Below are positions 1 to 8,477 of a stretch of DNA of 64,000 nucleotides, piece by piece. The DNA is from Cerasibacillus sp036516575. Its GTDB lineage: Bacteria > Bacillota > Bacilli > Bacillales > Amphibacillaceae. Location: the NCBI RefSeq assembly GCF_036516575.1, contig NZ_DATBTY010000036.1:1-64000 (forward strand), in the 5' to 3' direction. The notes under the pieces were generated by a model. The model made no database searches, was not told the DNA's origin, and saw nothing but the letters and a program-made list of their open reading frames with translations. Numbering within the stretch: position 1 is the first letter of the stretch; every line of letters begins with the position of its first letter. The position numbers were made by a program, and so were the translations under genes.

Positions 1-257
1 CTTCGCGTTCGTGGGACCATTAAATTTATTGTTCCTATATTAAGGATGAGTTCTCTTTCATAGTACCCATTCCTATAGTCGTGCCTGTTTTTAGTTCGAT
101 CATAGCGTTGATTATTCATATAATCATCGGGTTCTTTTTCCATGTATTCGTTCAAAATAAGGACAATCGCAGATTTAATCACCTCATTTAAACTGGATTC
201 AACCACTTGGTCTTTTATTTTTTCGAAGTCTAGTGTAAAATTAATTTGAGTCATCAT
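1..257 (-). CDS. IS256-family (Mutator-type) transposase, N-terminal 85 codons
   Basis: Reading from 257 towards 1 gives a protein starting MMTQINFTLDFEKIKDQVVE and containing HDYRNGYYERELILNIGTI, then VPRTR. This is the conserved N-terminal region of IS256/Mutator transposases, in which a YRNGY segment and an (I/L)xVPRxR segment precede the DDE catalytic core. The core itself lies outside the window. A strong AAGGAGGAA ribosome binding site is centred near 264. The frame is open to the window edge, so whether the gene is intact is unknown. IS256 transposases catalyse copy-out/paste-in transposition and normally produce 8-9 bp target duplications. Confidence 0.88.
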   Translation of the reverse strand, partial: MMTQINFTLDFEKIKDQVVESSLNEVIKSAIVLILNEYMEKEPDDYMNNQRYDRTKNRHDYRNGYYERELILNIGTINLMVPRTR

Positions 258-349
258 AAATTCCTCCTTGAATGTTTTTTGGGTTATAAACATTGTTCCA
301 GGAATTGTGATGGCTCATTCTCTTTTTACACAATTATATAGACTTAATC
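1..349 (-). mobile_element. IS256-family insertion sequence, 5' end only (cut by window edge)
   Basis: The transposase start lies on the minus strand, and 64 bases upstream of it (321-349) is a terminal-repeat-like segment. Read on the minus strand this begins GATTAAGTCTATATAATTGT, which resembles the ends of IS256-family elements as I remember them. The element stops where a 52-bp tandem repeat begins at 350, so the IS appears inserted within that array. The other end lies outside the window, so the target duplication cannot be checked here. Confidence 0.8.
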
Positions 350-767
350 CATGAGAGGCTGTATTGAAGCTCCAATACGTTGTCTCGTATCGTTTTATTG
401 TCATGAGAGGCTGTATTGAAGCTCCAATGCGTTGTCTCGTATCGTTTCATTGTCATAAGAGGCTGTATTGAAGCTCCAATACGTTGTCTCGTATCGTTTT
501 ATTGTCATGAGAGGCTGTATTGAAGCTCCAATGCGTTGTCTCGTATCGTTTTATTGTCATGAGAGGCTGTATTGAAGCTCCAATACGTTGTCTCGTATCG
601 TTTTATTGTCATGAGAGGCTGTATTGAAGCTCCAATACACTGTCTCGTATCGTTTCATTGTCATAAGAGGCTGTATTGAAGCTCCAATACGTTGTCTCGT
701 ATCGTTTTATTCCCGCGAGAGGCTGTATTGAGTCTTCAACGCATAGTCTCGTATTTTTCGCAATAAG
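350..767. repeat. Tandem array A: about eight 52-bp units with a hairpin core
   Basis: Units begin at 351, 403, 455, 507, 559, 611, 663 and 715; the last is degenerate. Each carries GTATTG-AAGCTC-CAATAC, an inverted repeat with a 6-base loop, flanked by GAGA and TCTC that can extend the pairing. Units 2 and 4 have CAATGC instead of CAATAC, which in RNA keeps the stem through a G-U pair. Two linked variants (TTTCATTG followed by ATAAGAGG) occur at the 2/3 and 6/7 junctions, suggesting duplication of blocks of four units. The period is not a multiple of three, so the array is unlikely to be coding. Confidence 0.95.
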
Positions 768-877
768 AGTTCACATTGGTTATTCATTAAACTGAAAGTC
801 CCCGTATTAGGTCTTTTTTATGTTTTTCTTGTATGATGAAGTAGTTAGGTAATTAGCATTGTTTGGAGGCATGCGAA

Positions 878-1279
878 ATGGAAAACAATATTCCGCGAGT
901 AGGTGTAGGAGCCGTTATTTTATCAGAAGATCATCAATCAATCTTACTAGTCAAACGTAAAAAAGCGCCTGAAGCAGGATATTGGAGTTTACCTGGTGGC
1001 AAAGTTGACTATATGGAGACGATTGAAGCAGCGATTATTCGCGAGATTAAAGAAGAACTTAATGTAGATATTATTATTGAGAAACTGCTTTGTGTGACAA
1101 ATCATATTTTACCAGAAGAAAAGGCACATTGGGTTGCCCCAACCTTCCTTACTTCAATCGATAAAGGCCATGTGATGAATAACGAACCACATGCACTTAG
1201 TGATGTTCAATGGTTTCGCTTATCAGCCTTGCCAGAAAAATTGACTCTAACAACGAAAAATGCTTTGAAATATCTATGA
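878..1279 (+). CDS. Nudix hydrolase family protein
   Basis: A 133-residue Nudix-fold protein. Members hydrolyse nucleoside diphosphates linked to another group X, often as house-cleaning or ADP-ribose/NTP pyrophosphatases; the substrate cannot be read from sequence. The Nudix box spans residues 41-63: G41, E47, then R55-E56-x-x-E59-E60, with Asn62 in place of the usual Gly. The preceding YWSLPGG segment is typical. The start is ATG 878 because GGAGG at 865-869 is correctly spaced for it; an upstream TTG at 863 overlaps that site. The gene is monocistronic, followed by a terminator at 1332, and lies just downstream of repeat array A. Confidence 0.88.
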   Translation: MENNIPRVGVGAVILSEDHQSILLVKRKKAPEAGYWSLPGGKVDYMETIEAAIIREIKEELNVDIIIEKLLCVTNHILPEEKAHWVAPTFLTSIDKGHVMNNEPHALSDVQWFRLSALPEKLTLTTKNALKYL

Positions 1280-1331
1280 GAGATCATTTATACAAAAATG
1301 TTTTTTTATTTTTCGCATAGGATCTTTATTT

Positions 1332-1362
1332 AAGAGAGGATTAGAAAAGTCTCTCTTTTTTG
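1332..1362 (+). terminator. Rho-independent terminator after the Nudix gene
   Basis: Inverted repeat AGAGAG / CTCTCT around a 12-base loop, followed by a run of T. Confidence 0.7.
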
Positions 1363-1628
1363 TTGGTTATTTGTGTCTAAATTGTGACGGAATCTCGCAA
1401 AAAAATGTAAGCCCTAACAATATTATTGCATCACGTGGTTCGGCATTTTGGATATTTTTTACATATAACAAAAATTTAAGTATTTCTAAATTAATTAAAT
1501 ATTTCATGCCAAAAACGTTGTATTTTGTCGAAAAAGGTAGTAATATTAATTGTCATAAACATACTTTCGAGAAAATAGACTGAATATTTCGAGCTAAAAA
1601 ACAATTACACATCTTGGAGGGACTAATA
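1363..1628. other. Intergenic leader upstream of brnQ; no gene seen
   Basis: An AT-rich region of about 265 bases. No T-box specifier features are visible (no AGGGTGG-type element), and no convincing -35/-10 pair stands out. TTTCGAG occurs twice, at 1565 and 1587, 22 bases apart just upstream of the brnQ ribosome binding site. This could be a protein-binding direct repeat, but the support is weak. An open frame across 1371-1583 has no ribosome binding site and no protein-like composition. Confidence 0.4.
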
Positions 1629-2990
1629 ATGGATTCGAAAATGTCGTTTTCTTCTTATCTTGTTTTAGGTACAACATTGTTTGCACTGTTTTTTGGGGCT
1701 GGGAACCTCATTTTTCCAGCAGAGTTAGGGCAATACGCCGGTGAGAATTTATGGCCAGCCGTAATTGGCTTTGCAATTACAGGTGTCGGACTCCCGTTAT
1801 TAGGTGTCTTAGCAATTGGTTATTCGGGTAGTCGAGACTTGCAGGATCTTTCGAGTCGTGTGCATCCAGTCTATGGCATCATGTTTACATCTTTGCTTTA
1901 TTTGACAATTGGGCCATTTTTCGCTGCACCTCGTACTGGAGCTGTCGCTTATGATGTCGGATTTGCTCCGTTTATTGGTGAGGAGAATGCTCAACTGGGA
2001 CTTTTCTTGTTCTCACTTGTTTTCTTTGGTGTCACATTATGGCTCTCCTTAAATCCTGCAAAGCTTGTTGAAAGAGTTGGAAAGATTTTAGCACCGGCAC
2101 TGATCATTTTATTGTTGGTTTTATTAACAATGGCAGCGATCAATCCTATGGGTGGTTTCGGTGAGCCGCAAGGAGACTATGCTAGTAATCCATTTGTAAC
2201 AGGTTTTAAAGAAGGATATAATACGATGGATGCACTTGCCTCTCTTGTGTTTGCGATTATTATTATCGATGCTGTCAGGAGAATGGGTGTTACATCAACA
2301 CGTGGGGTATTAGCTGCAACTGCAAAATCCGGGCTCTTTGCGATTATTCTTTTAGGGGTTATTTATACAGGAATTGCCTATCTAGGTGCAACAAGTACAG
2401 GTGAATTTGGTTTATTTGACACAGGCGGTGCTGTTCTAAGTAGTGGTGCATCTTATTATTTCGGTAAAACAGGGATGGCCTTATTAGCTGCATTAATTAC
2501 ACTAGCTTGTTTAACGACAAGTATCGGGTTAATGACGGCAGTAGGGGAATATTTTAATCGTTTAATTCCGAAAATTAGCTATAAAGCATTTGTTACATTC
2601 TTTACGACTCTTTCTTTTGTCATTGCTAATTTTGGTTTAGCGAATATTATTAAATATTCTATTCCAGTTTTAATGTTCTTATATCCGTTAGCAATTGTTA
2701 TTATGATCTTAGCATTTGCATCATCGTTATTTCATCATGCTCGCTTTGTCTATGTTTCAACGATTGCGGTTACGTTTTTAATTAGTGTTTTTGATGGGTT
2801 ATCAGCATTATGTACTCAGTTGGATATTGAGCCATTTGCTTGGATGAAGCCCATTCTTGATTTTTACAAAAGTGTCTTACCTCTTTATGGCGATGGACTC
2901 GGCTGGCTTGTTCCAGCATTAACTGTCTTAGTTATTACAGGAGTTATTGCTCGTGTAGCTACGCCTTCTGCACAAACAACGTCCAATTAA
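1629..2990 (+). CDS. brnQ: Branched-chain amino acid:cation symporter
   Basis: A 453-residue integral membrane protein with about 12 hydrophobic segments. It belongs to the LIVCS family, which imports leucine, isoleucine and valine coupled to Na+ or H+. The N-terminus contains the family-typical LFFGAGNLIFPA segment at about residues 22-33. The length matches the family. ATG 1629 is chosen over the upstream TTG at 1614 because GGAGGGA (1616-1622) lies between them at proper spacing for the ATG. The gene stands alone with its own terminator. Several Bacillaceae carry two or three brnQ copies, so which paralogue this is remains open. Confidence 0.93.
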   Translation: MDSKMSFSSYLVLGTTLFALFFGAGNLIFPAELGQYAGENLWPAVIGFAITGVGLPLLGVLAIGYSGSRDLQDLSSRVHPVYGIMFTSLLYLTIGPFFAAPRTGAVAYDVGFAPFIGEENAQLGLFLFSLVFFGVTLWLSLNPAKLVERVGKILAPALIILLLVLLTMAAINPMGGFGEPQGDYASNPFVTGFKEGYNTMDALASLVFAIIIIDAVRRMGVTSTRGVLAATAKSGLFAIILLGVIYTGIAYLGATSTGEFGLFDTGGAVLSSGASYYFGKTGMALLAALITLACLTTSIGLMTAVGEYFNRLIPKISYKAFVTFFTTLSFVIANFGLANIIKYSIPVLMFLYPLAIVIMILAFASSLFHHARFVYVSTIAVTFLISVFDGLSALCTQLDIEPFAWMKPILDFYKSVLPLYGDGLGWLVPALTVLVITGVIARVATPSAQTTSN

Positions 2991-2992
2991 GA

Positions 2993-3020
2993 AAACTGGT
3001 CATATCGACCAGTTTTTTTA
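2993..3020 (+). terminator. Terminator after brnQ
   Basis: AACTGGTC-ATATC-GACCAGTT stem-loop followed by seven T residues. Confidence 0.9.
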
Positions 3021-3100
3021 TTTCTGTTATCGACAATGCTGATGAGATGTGGTACGTTTTTTGTAGCTCATTTTAAAATAGATATGTAGAAGGTGGTCCG

Positions 3101-4846
3101 ATGACAAAGAAACAACGAGAACCGTTTGCCTACTTTGAATTTATGAATCAACATACCGCTGAACCAATCTTATTCAAACATCCGAAACAAGTGATTATAG
3201 CGGAAAAATTGGAAGATGTTCTATTAGCTATGAGGCAAGTAGAAGCCGCACTTAAAGCAGGTTATTATGTTGCAGGTTATGTTTCGTATGAAGCAGCCCC
3301 AGCTTTTCATAAACAGTACAAAGTTGTTGAAACGACGAATCATAAGCCGTTTGTTTGGTTCGGTGTGTTCGTAAAAAAGGAACAGATGAATGAAGTAGAG
3401 GACTCGACACAACCATATTCTTGTAGTCAATGGGAAATTGATTTGACACGTGACGATTATGCTAAAAAATTTATGCATATTCAGCGCTCTATAGCCGCAG
3501 GTGAAACGAATCAGGTGAATTATACGGTTCGCATGCGTGCACCATTCCAGGGAAATGCTCTTTCCTTTTATCATGAATTAACAAAAGCACAATCGGCTCA
3601 TTATACATGCTATATTGAAACAGAAGAGCAACAGATTTTGTCTGCATCGCCAGAACTATTTTTCCGTGTCAACAATGATATCATTGTCACTCGGCCCATG
3701 GCGGGAACGGCAAAGCGTGGGAGGTCACCTGAGGAAGACCAATATCAGCTGGAAGCTTTAAAGCAATCTGATAAAAACAAACAAGAAAACAAAATGATTG
3801 TTGATCTTCTCTGTAAAGATTTAGAATGTGTTAGTGAGCCTGGAACGGTTGAAATATCAAGTTTATATGATATAGAGAAGTACCCAACTGTTTTTCAAAT
3901 GACATCAACGGTAACGGCTAAATTACAAGCTGAGAAAACAATGACAGATGTATTTAAAGCGCTATTTCCCTCCGCTTCGATGACAGGAGATCCAAAAGAG
4001 GCGACGATGGCCATTATTTCTGATACAGAAGATAGTCCACGTGGTGTATATAGTGGTGCGATTGGCTATATGACACCAGATGGAGAAGCTGTATTTAATG
4101 TGCCGATTCGAACAGTTGTCATAGATAAAGATAACGGTATGGCGGAGTATGGTGTCGGTGGTGGAATTACGATTAATTCCACGGCAGATGACGAATATGA
4201 TGAAATTTTTACGAAAGCAGCCGTTTTAACACGGAGTCAGACAAAATTTCACATGCTAGAAAGTCTTCGGTTAGAGGAAGGGACCTTTTTCCTTCTACAA
4301 GAACATCTATTACGTCTTAAACAATCAAGCGAATATTTTCATGTTAAAGTCAATATCGGTGATGTGAAGAGCGCTTTACAGGATTACGCAAGAAAGCACT
4401 CGATTGGTGTTCAGAAAGTACGTCTGCTCGTTTCACAAACAGGTGATATTCATGTTGAAGGACAGTCGATTAAAGATACAGAAGAAAGCAAGCGAGTTGT
4501 TATTGCCTCTTCACCGATTCATAAAGATAATATCTTTCTTTATCATAAAACAACGAATCGAAAAGTTTATGAAGAGCATAAGGTAAGCGATGTATATGAT
4601 ACATTACTATGGAATGAAGCAGGTGAACTGACGGAGTTTACGAATGGTAATCTGGTCGTAGAATGGGATGGTGCACAATATACGCCGCCTGTTGAATGTG
4701 GATTATTACCAGGCACATTTCGCTCTTCATTATTAAAGGAAAAGGAAATTAAAGAAAAAGTCATTCATAAAGAAGATCTTGAGCGATGTAGTCGTATGTG
4801 GCTCATTAATAGTGTAAGAAAGTGGGTTCCAGTTTATCTGAAGTAA
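3101..4846 (+). CDS. pabB-pabC: Fused aminodeoxychorismate synthase component I / aminodeoxychorismate lyase
   Basis: A 581-residue bifunctional enzyme for p-aminobenzoate, the folate precursor. The chorismate-binding PabB half covers roughly residues 1-370, ending in the conserved GVGGGI segment; the motif usually written PSGSITGAPK appears here as PSASMTGDPK. The PabC half (from about 385) is a fold-type IV PLP lyase, with the presumed PLP lysine in YHKTTNRK. Fusion channels 4-amino-4-deoxychorismate directly to lyase cleavage. No glutaminase partner (PabA) lies nearby, so the amidotransferase must come from elsewhere. AAGGTGG precedes ATG 3101. The gene is monocistronic and ends at a strong terminator. 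Confidence 0.93.
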   Translation: MTKKQREPFAYFEFMNQHTAEPILFKHPKQVIIAEKLEDVLLAMRQVEAALKAGYYVAGYVSYEAAPAFHKQYKVVETTNHKPFVWFGVFVKKEQMNEVEDSTQPYSCSQWEIDLTRDDYAKKFMHIQRSIAAGETNQVNYTVRMRAPFQGNALSFYHELTKAQSAHYTCYIETEEQQILSASPELFFRVNNDIIVTRPMAGTAKRGRSPEEDQYQLEALKQSDKNKQENKMIVDLLCKDLECVSEPGTVEISSLYDIEKYPTVFQMTSTVTAKLQAEKTMTDVFKALFPSASMTGDPKEATMAIISDTEDSPRGVYSGAIGYMTPDGEAVFNVPIRTVVIDKDNGMAEYGVGGGITINSTADDEYDEIFTKAAVLTRSQTKFHMLESLRLEEGTFFLLQEHLLRLKQSSEYFHVKVNIGDVKSALQDYARKHSIGVQKVRLLVSQTGDIHVEGQSIKDTEESKRVVIASSPIHKDNIFLYHKTTNRKVYEEHKVSDVYDTLLWNEAGELTEFTNGNLVVEWDGAQYTPPVECGLLPGTFRSSLLKEKEIKEKVIHKEDLERCSRMWLINSVRKWVPVYLK

Positions 4847-4851
4847 TAAAA

Positions 4852-4876
4852 AAGAGGCGGATATCCGCCTTTTTCT
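4852..4876 (+). terminator. Terminator after pabBC
   Basis: AGGCGG-ATAT-CCGCCT hairpin followed by a T-rich tail. Confidence 0.9.
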
Positions 4877-4935
4877 TATATCTATTATATCATAATATTC
4901 ATATAATTAATAGACTGTTTCTTTATTTTGGACGG

Positions 4936-4944
4936 TGCTATGAT
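4936..4944 (+). promoter_or_regulatory. Extended -10 promoter of the GrpB-like gene
   Basis: TG-C-TATGAT about 32 bases before the chosen start codon. No good -35 is seen, as is common for extended -10 promoters in this group. Its position supports translation starting at 4976 rather than at the ATG at 4928. Confidence 0.5.
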
Positions 4945-4975
4945 AGTCTGTACATCGAGTAAGGGAGCTGATGAG

Positions 4976-5509
4976 ATGAAGCTTGGTTTAAAACGTGATG
5001 AAGTACGGCTTGTTCAGTATCTTCCAGAGTGGCGGACGGAATTCGCAAGAGTAAAAGAAGAAATGATGCACGAAACAGGTATGAGCGATGAGCGAATCGA
5101 GCATATTGGCAGTACAGCAATCGTTGGTATAAAAGCTAAACCAATCATTGATATCGTTGTCGGGGTAGATGATTTTAGAAGAGTGACAGAAGAGTTGTTC
5201 ACTGCTTTTCGGAACATTGGTTTTTTACGATTACGTGTTGAACGGCCAGAGAGTATTGTTTTAGCTAAGTTCACAGATGATACGTATGAAGTAAAGACAC
5301 ATTATATTCATTTGACCGATTATAAAGGAGAATTATGGGAAGACCTGATTTTCTTTAGAGATTATTTGAATCAACATCCTCATGTAAAAGCAGCTTATGA
5401 AAAATTAAAATGCGACTATACGGCGCAATCTTCAACAGGTATCACTCAATATACCAATCATAAAGAAGCTTTCGTCAAGGATATTTATGCCAAAAGAAAA
5501 CAAAGCTGA
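4976..5509 (+). CDS. GrpB family (UPF0157) nucleotidyltransferase-like protein
   Basis: A 177-residue GrpB/UPF0157 protein. Family-defining pieces are visible: VRLVQYLPEW near the N-terminus, IEHIGSTAI at about residues 41-49, KPIIDIVVGV at about 55-64, and HYIHLTDY further on. The HIGSTA...KPIID pattern belongs to the nucleotidyltransferase superfamily, where the GS and the acidic residues bind metal-NTP. The biological role of the family is not established. The start is ATG 4976, preceded by AGGGAG at 4962, rather than 4928, whose leader is not conserved-looking and would overlap the likely promoter. Confidence 0.82.
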   Translation: MKLGLKRDEVRLVQYLPEWRTEFARVKEEMMHETGMSDERIEHIGSTAIVGIKAKPIIDIVVGVDDFRRVTEELFTAFRNIGFLRLRVERPESIVLAKFTDDTYEVKTHYIHLTDYKGELWEDLIFFRDYLNQHPHVKAAYEKLKCDYTAQSSTGITQYTNHKEAFVKDIYAKRKQS

Positions 5510-5556
5510 CAAGGTATGTTATGATGTAGATATCATGAATAGGGAGTTCTATTTTT

Positions 5557-6240
5557 ATGGATATACCAATCATATATGAAGATAATCATTTATTAGTCGT
5601 TGAGAAACCAGTTAATATACCTGTTCAAGAAGACCGATCTCAAGATAAAGATTTGCTATCTTTATTAAAACAAGATATTAAGATTCGTTATCAAAAGCCA
5701 GGGAATGTTTATTTAGGACTAGTGCACCGTTTGGACCGACCAGTCGGTGGGGTCATGGTCTTTGCCAAAACATCTAAAGCTGCATCACGTCTATCAGATA
5801 TGGTACGAAGACGCGTATTTGAAAAAAGCTATTTGGCGATTGTTCGTGGAAGACCTGCTAAAGCAGAAGGTAGATTAACTGACTATTTAGTAAAAAATCG
5901 CCAGAAAAATATCGTCTATGTCACGCAATCAAATCATAAAGAGGCGAAGAAAGCGGTATTGGATTACCGTGTAATCGGTACAAAAAATGACTTAAGTCTC
6001 GTTCAAATTCAGCTTCATACGGGACGGTCACATCAAATTCGTGTGCAATTTGCAAATATTGGTTGTCCATTATACGGCGATCAGAAATATGGTCAGCATG
6101 TCAATCAACCAGGGGAACAAATTGCTTTATGGTCTTCGGCGATAGCCTTCCAACATCCAACAAAAAAAGATACGCGCCAATTTACATCGACACCACCAAA
6201 TGTGTATCCATGGAATCTATGGCCACATTTATGGTCATAA
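5557..6240 (+). CDS. RluA-family pseudouridine synthase
   Basis: A 227-residue RNA pseudouridine synthase of the RluA/RsuA superfamily, without an S4 RNA-binding domain. The catalytic aspartate is D60 within LVHRLDRPVGG. The later motif QIQLHTGRSHQIRVQ (about 150-164) is the conserved substrate-binding segment. It isomerises uridine to pseudouridine in rRNA or tRNA; the target site cannot be assigned. At 227 residues it is shorter than S4-containing paralogues such as RluD, matching the short single-domain group. A TG-T-TATGAT extended -10 lies at about 5517, so it is probably transcribed on its own as well as from the upstream gene. Confidence 0.9.
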   Translation: MDIPIIYEDNHLLVVEKPVNIPVQEDRSQDKDLLSLLKQDIKIRYQKPGNVYLGLVHRLDRPVGGVMVFAKTSKAASRLSDMVRRRVFEKSYLAIVRGRPAKAEGRLTDYLVKNRQKNIVYVTQSNHKEAKKAVLDYRVIGTKNDLSLVQIQLHTGRSHQIRVQFANIGCPLYGDQKYGQHVNQPGEQIALWSSAIAFQHPTKKDTRQFTSTPPNVYPWNLWPHLWS

Positions 6241-6313
6241 CAGCGTGCTAAAAAGGTTCTCAAAATGATGGAAGGATTGGTAAATAACGAAAACACTTAA
6301 ATACTTCACCGTT

Positions 6314-6340
6314 TGGGCGTCATAAAGACGCTCTTTTTTG
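6314..6340 (+). terminator. Terminator after the pseudouridine synthase
   Basis: GGGCGTC-ATAAA-GACGCTC stem followed by TTTTTT. Confidence 0.8.
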
Positions 6341-6374
6341 CGTTTCACTTACTTGTATTTCTCTCAAAGGACAT

Positions 6375-6530
6375 TCAATGTTTAGTAACTTATTCATTCT
6401 CTGAGTACTTGCTTCGCATTGAGTCGTTCAATGTTTAGTAACTCATTCATTCTCGGAGTACTTGCCTCGCATTGAGGTGTTCAATGTGCTATAACTTGAA
6501 TTCTTACTCCTCACTTGCAATCAATAAACA
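6375..6530. repeat. Tandem array B: 53-bp units, two and a half copies
   Basis: Units begin at 6375, 6428 and 6481 (the last degenerate). The core is CATTGA-GTCGT-TCAATG in one unit and CATTGAGGTGTTCAATG in the next, a 17-base hairpin followed by a 36-base linker. Period and hairpin layout match array C at 36642 and closely match array A at 350, although the linker sequences differ. The array lies between two convergent genes, after the terminator at 6314 and before the one at 6563. It is not a multiple of three and is not coding. Confidence 0.88.
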
Positions 6531-6562
6531 CCAAAATAGTTCTTGCATCCTTTAATAAATCA

Positions 6563-6600
6563 AATAAGCGAGAAACAAGTACTTGTCTCTCTGCTTATTT
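6563..6600 (-). terminator. Terminator of the bmrA-like gene
   Basis: Long imperfect hairpin AATAAGC...ACAAGT-ACTTGT...GCTTATT with A/T-rich flanks, downstream of the minus-strand exporter gene. Confidence 0.65.
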
Positions 6601-6632
6601 TGGTTTATGGATATTCTGGGGAGTCCTAAAGA

Positions 6633-8363
6633 TTACGTTAACTGTTGCTCAGCAAACTCACGATATAGTGGGTGTGTTTCCAATAGTTCATGATGTGCCC
6701 CCATACCAGTGATTTTACCTTGGTCAATAAAGATAATTTGATCCGCATCGACAATGGTTGATAAACGGTGAGCGATAACAAATGTTGTGCGTCCTTCCAT
6801 TAAACGTGATAAAGCTTGCTGTACAATTCCCTCTGATTGACTATCAAGACTAGCTGTCGCTTCATCCATCATTAAAATTTTTGGATCTCTTAAGAAAGCA
6901 CGAGCAATCGCAATGCGTTGTCTTTGTCCACCTGATAGTTTGACACCACGTTCACCGACCTCAGTATCCAAGCCATCTGGAAATGATTGAATAAATTCAT
7001 CGGCATAGGCCATTTTCGTCACTTTCCATAGTTTTTCATCAGAAATCGATTGATCTTCTAAACCATAGCATAAATTTTCCCGAATGGTCCCTGCCATCAT
7101 TGGGCTATCTTGAGATACATACCCTATTTGGCTGCGCCACGATAGTAAAGAGATGTCTTTAATCGATATGTCACCGATGAAAATATCACCCGAATCTGGT
7201 TCGTAATATCGCTCGATTAAAGCGAACATTGTTGTTTTCCCGCTACCACTTGGACCAGCAAAAGCAATCATGTCGCCAGGATGAGCTTCAAAAGATATGT
7301 CTTGTAATACGGGTTCTTCCTCTTTATATGAAAAAGATACGTTTTTTACGTAAAGTGGTTTATTGCCTAGATCAACGTCTAGACCTTTTTGTCCGCTTTC
7401 AAGAGGGGAGTCCAGGATTTCAATAATGCGTTCCGTGGCCCCTTTTGCTTTTTGTAAATGTGTAAAGAACATGGCAAAAGATGTCATCGGCATAATGATT
7501 TGAAATAAATATAATAAAAAGGCAATGAGCTCTCCAGTTGTCATCGTTTGACTCGCAACACGCATCCCACCATATGAAATAATGGTCACGATAACAACCA
7601 TCATAATTAAATACATGAGTGGACCAATTAAGGCATAAACCTTCGCTTCTCTTAATCCGAGTTTTAACAGGCTTTCAATACCTTGTTGTCCTTTTTTCTT
7701 TTCTGTCTGTTCAGCGTTTGATGCCTTCATTAGGCGAATTTCTCCAAGTGTTTGTTGGACATCACCTGTAAATACTGCTGTTTCATCTTGCATTTTACGT
7801 GAAATTTTCCCCATGCGACGTCCAAGGGGCATCATAAATAAAATCATAAGTGGGACAGAAATAAACATAATCAGTGTCATCTTCCAATCTAAAATAAACA
7901 AAATGATAATGGCTCCAATAATTGAAATAATCCCTGAAATAAACTGTGGAAATTGGTCAGAGATTAAATCCTTAACGACACCTGTGTCATTGACGACACG
8001 GCTAACCGTCTTACCACTTGATGTCGTATCAAAGTATTTTACAGGGAGCCGAATCAACTTATTCCACATTTTTTCTCTAAGGTGAGCGACAATTTTCTGT
8101 CCGACAGCGGCTAATAAATACATGGATATACCATTAATCAGTGCTTGAATAATAAAGACAACACTAATCGCGATAATGATATTAACACTGAGCATTTCCA
8201 TTGAAAAATTGTCAATCAAGTTTTTCGTTAATAATGGGATAACAAGACCGGTTAATGTTGTGATAATACTCCCGATTAATCCGCCAATTAGCATCGCTTT
8301 AGGAATATTTGTTGATAGAATTAATGAAAAGAAAGGCTTTAAACTAAGATTTCGCTTGTCCAT
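6633..8363 (-). CDS. bmrA: BmrA-like multidrug ABC exporter (half transporter)
   Basis: A 576-residue half transporter, expected to work as a homodimer. A six-helix transmembrane domain spans about residues 1-310 and the nucleotide-binding domain about 335-576, with Walker A GPSGSGKT, signature LSGGQRQR, Walker B ILMMDEAT and an H-loop in VIAHRLST. It follows B. subtilis BmrA (YvcC) closely over its length as I recall that sequence, for example KLIRLPVKYFDT and LFQIIMPM. BmrA exports diverse amphiphilic drugs. The start is ATG 8363 behind GAGGG. Its neighbour upstream on the same strand is an MMPL transporter, but a terminator at 8436 separates them. Confidence 0.88.
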   Translation of the reverse strand: MDKRNLSLKPFFSLILSTNIPKAMLIGGLIGSIITTLTGLVIPLLTKNLIDNFSMEMLSVNIIIAISVVFIIQALINGISMYLLAAVGQKIVAHLREKMWNKLIRLPVKYFDTTSSGKTVSRVVNDTGVVKDLISDQFPQFISGIISIIGAIIILFILDWKMTLIMFISVPLMILFMMPLGRRMGKISRKMQDETAVFTGDVQQTLGEIRLMKASNAEQTEKKKGQQGIESLLKLGLREAKVYALIGPLMYLIMMVVIVTIISYGGMRVASQTMTTGELIAFLLYLFQIIMPMTSFAMFFTHLQKAKGATERIIEILDSPLESGQKGLDVDLGNKPLYVKNVSFSYKEEEPVLQDISFEAHPGDMIAFAGPSGSGKTTMFALIERYYEPDSGDIFIGDISIKDISLLSWRSQIGYVSQDSPMMAGTIRENLCYGLEDQSISDEKLWKVTKMAYADEFIQSFPDGLDTEVGERGVKLSGGQRQRIAIARAFLRDPKILMMDEATASLDSQSEGIVQQALSRLMEGRTTFVIAHRLSTIVDADQIIFIDQGKITGMGAHHELLETHPLYREFAEQQLT

Positions 8364-8435
8364 CTTTTTCCCTCATTTACAAATGTTATGACCTATTCAT
8401 ATTTTACTAGAATGACTAAAAAAGTCATGTATAAA

Positions 8436-8466
8436 GAAAAGGCACACTTTACCAGGAAAGTGTACC
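8436..8466 (-). terminator. Terminator after the MMPL transporter
   Basis: On the minus strand, GGTACACTTT-CCTGGT-AAAGTGTGCC followed by TTTTCTTT. Confidence 0.85.
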
Positions 8467-8477
8467 TCCATCAAATC

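Noticed and set aside
350..767. CRISPR array
   Set aside because: The 52-bp units are repeated end to end with no unique spacers, and no cas genes lie nearby. The same holds for the arrays at 6375 and 36642.
1371..1583. Protein-coding gene before brnQ
   Set aside because: The frame starts with TTG, has no ribosome binding site and has non-protein-like composition; it lies in an AT-rich leader.
1565..1593. CodY box upstream of brnQ
   Set aside because: CTTTCGAGAAAATAG only loosely resembles AATTTTCWGAAAATT and has an extra central base; support is insufficient.
1363..1628. T-box leader for brnQ
   Set aside because: No AGGGTGG-type T-box sequence, specifier loop or terminator/antiterminator pair is visible.
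3224..3574. 116-codon minus-strand frame inside pabBC
   Set aside because: Antisense shadow; the sense frame is clearly the coding one.
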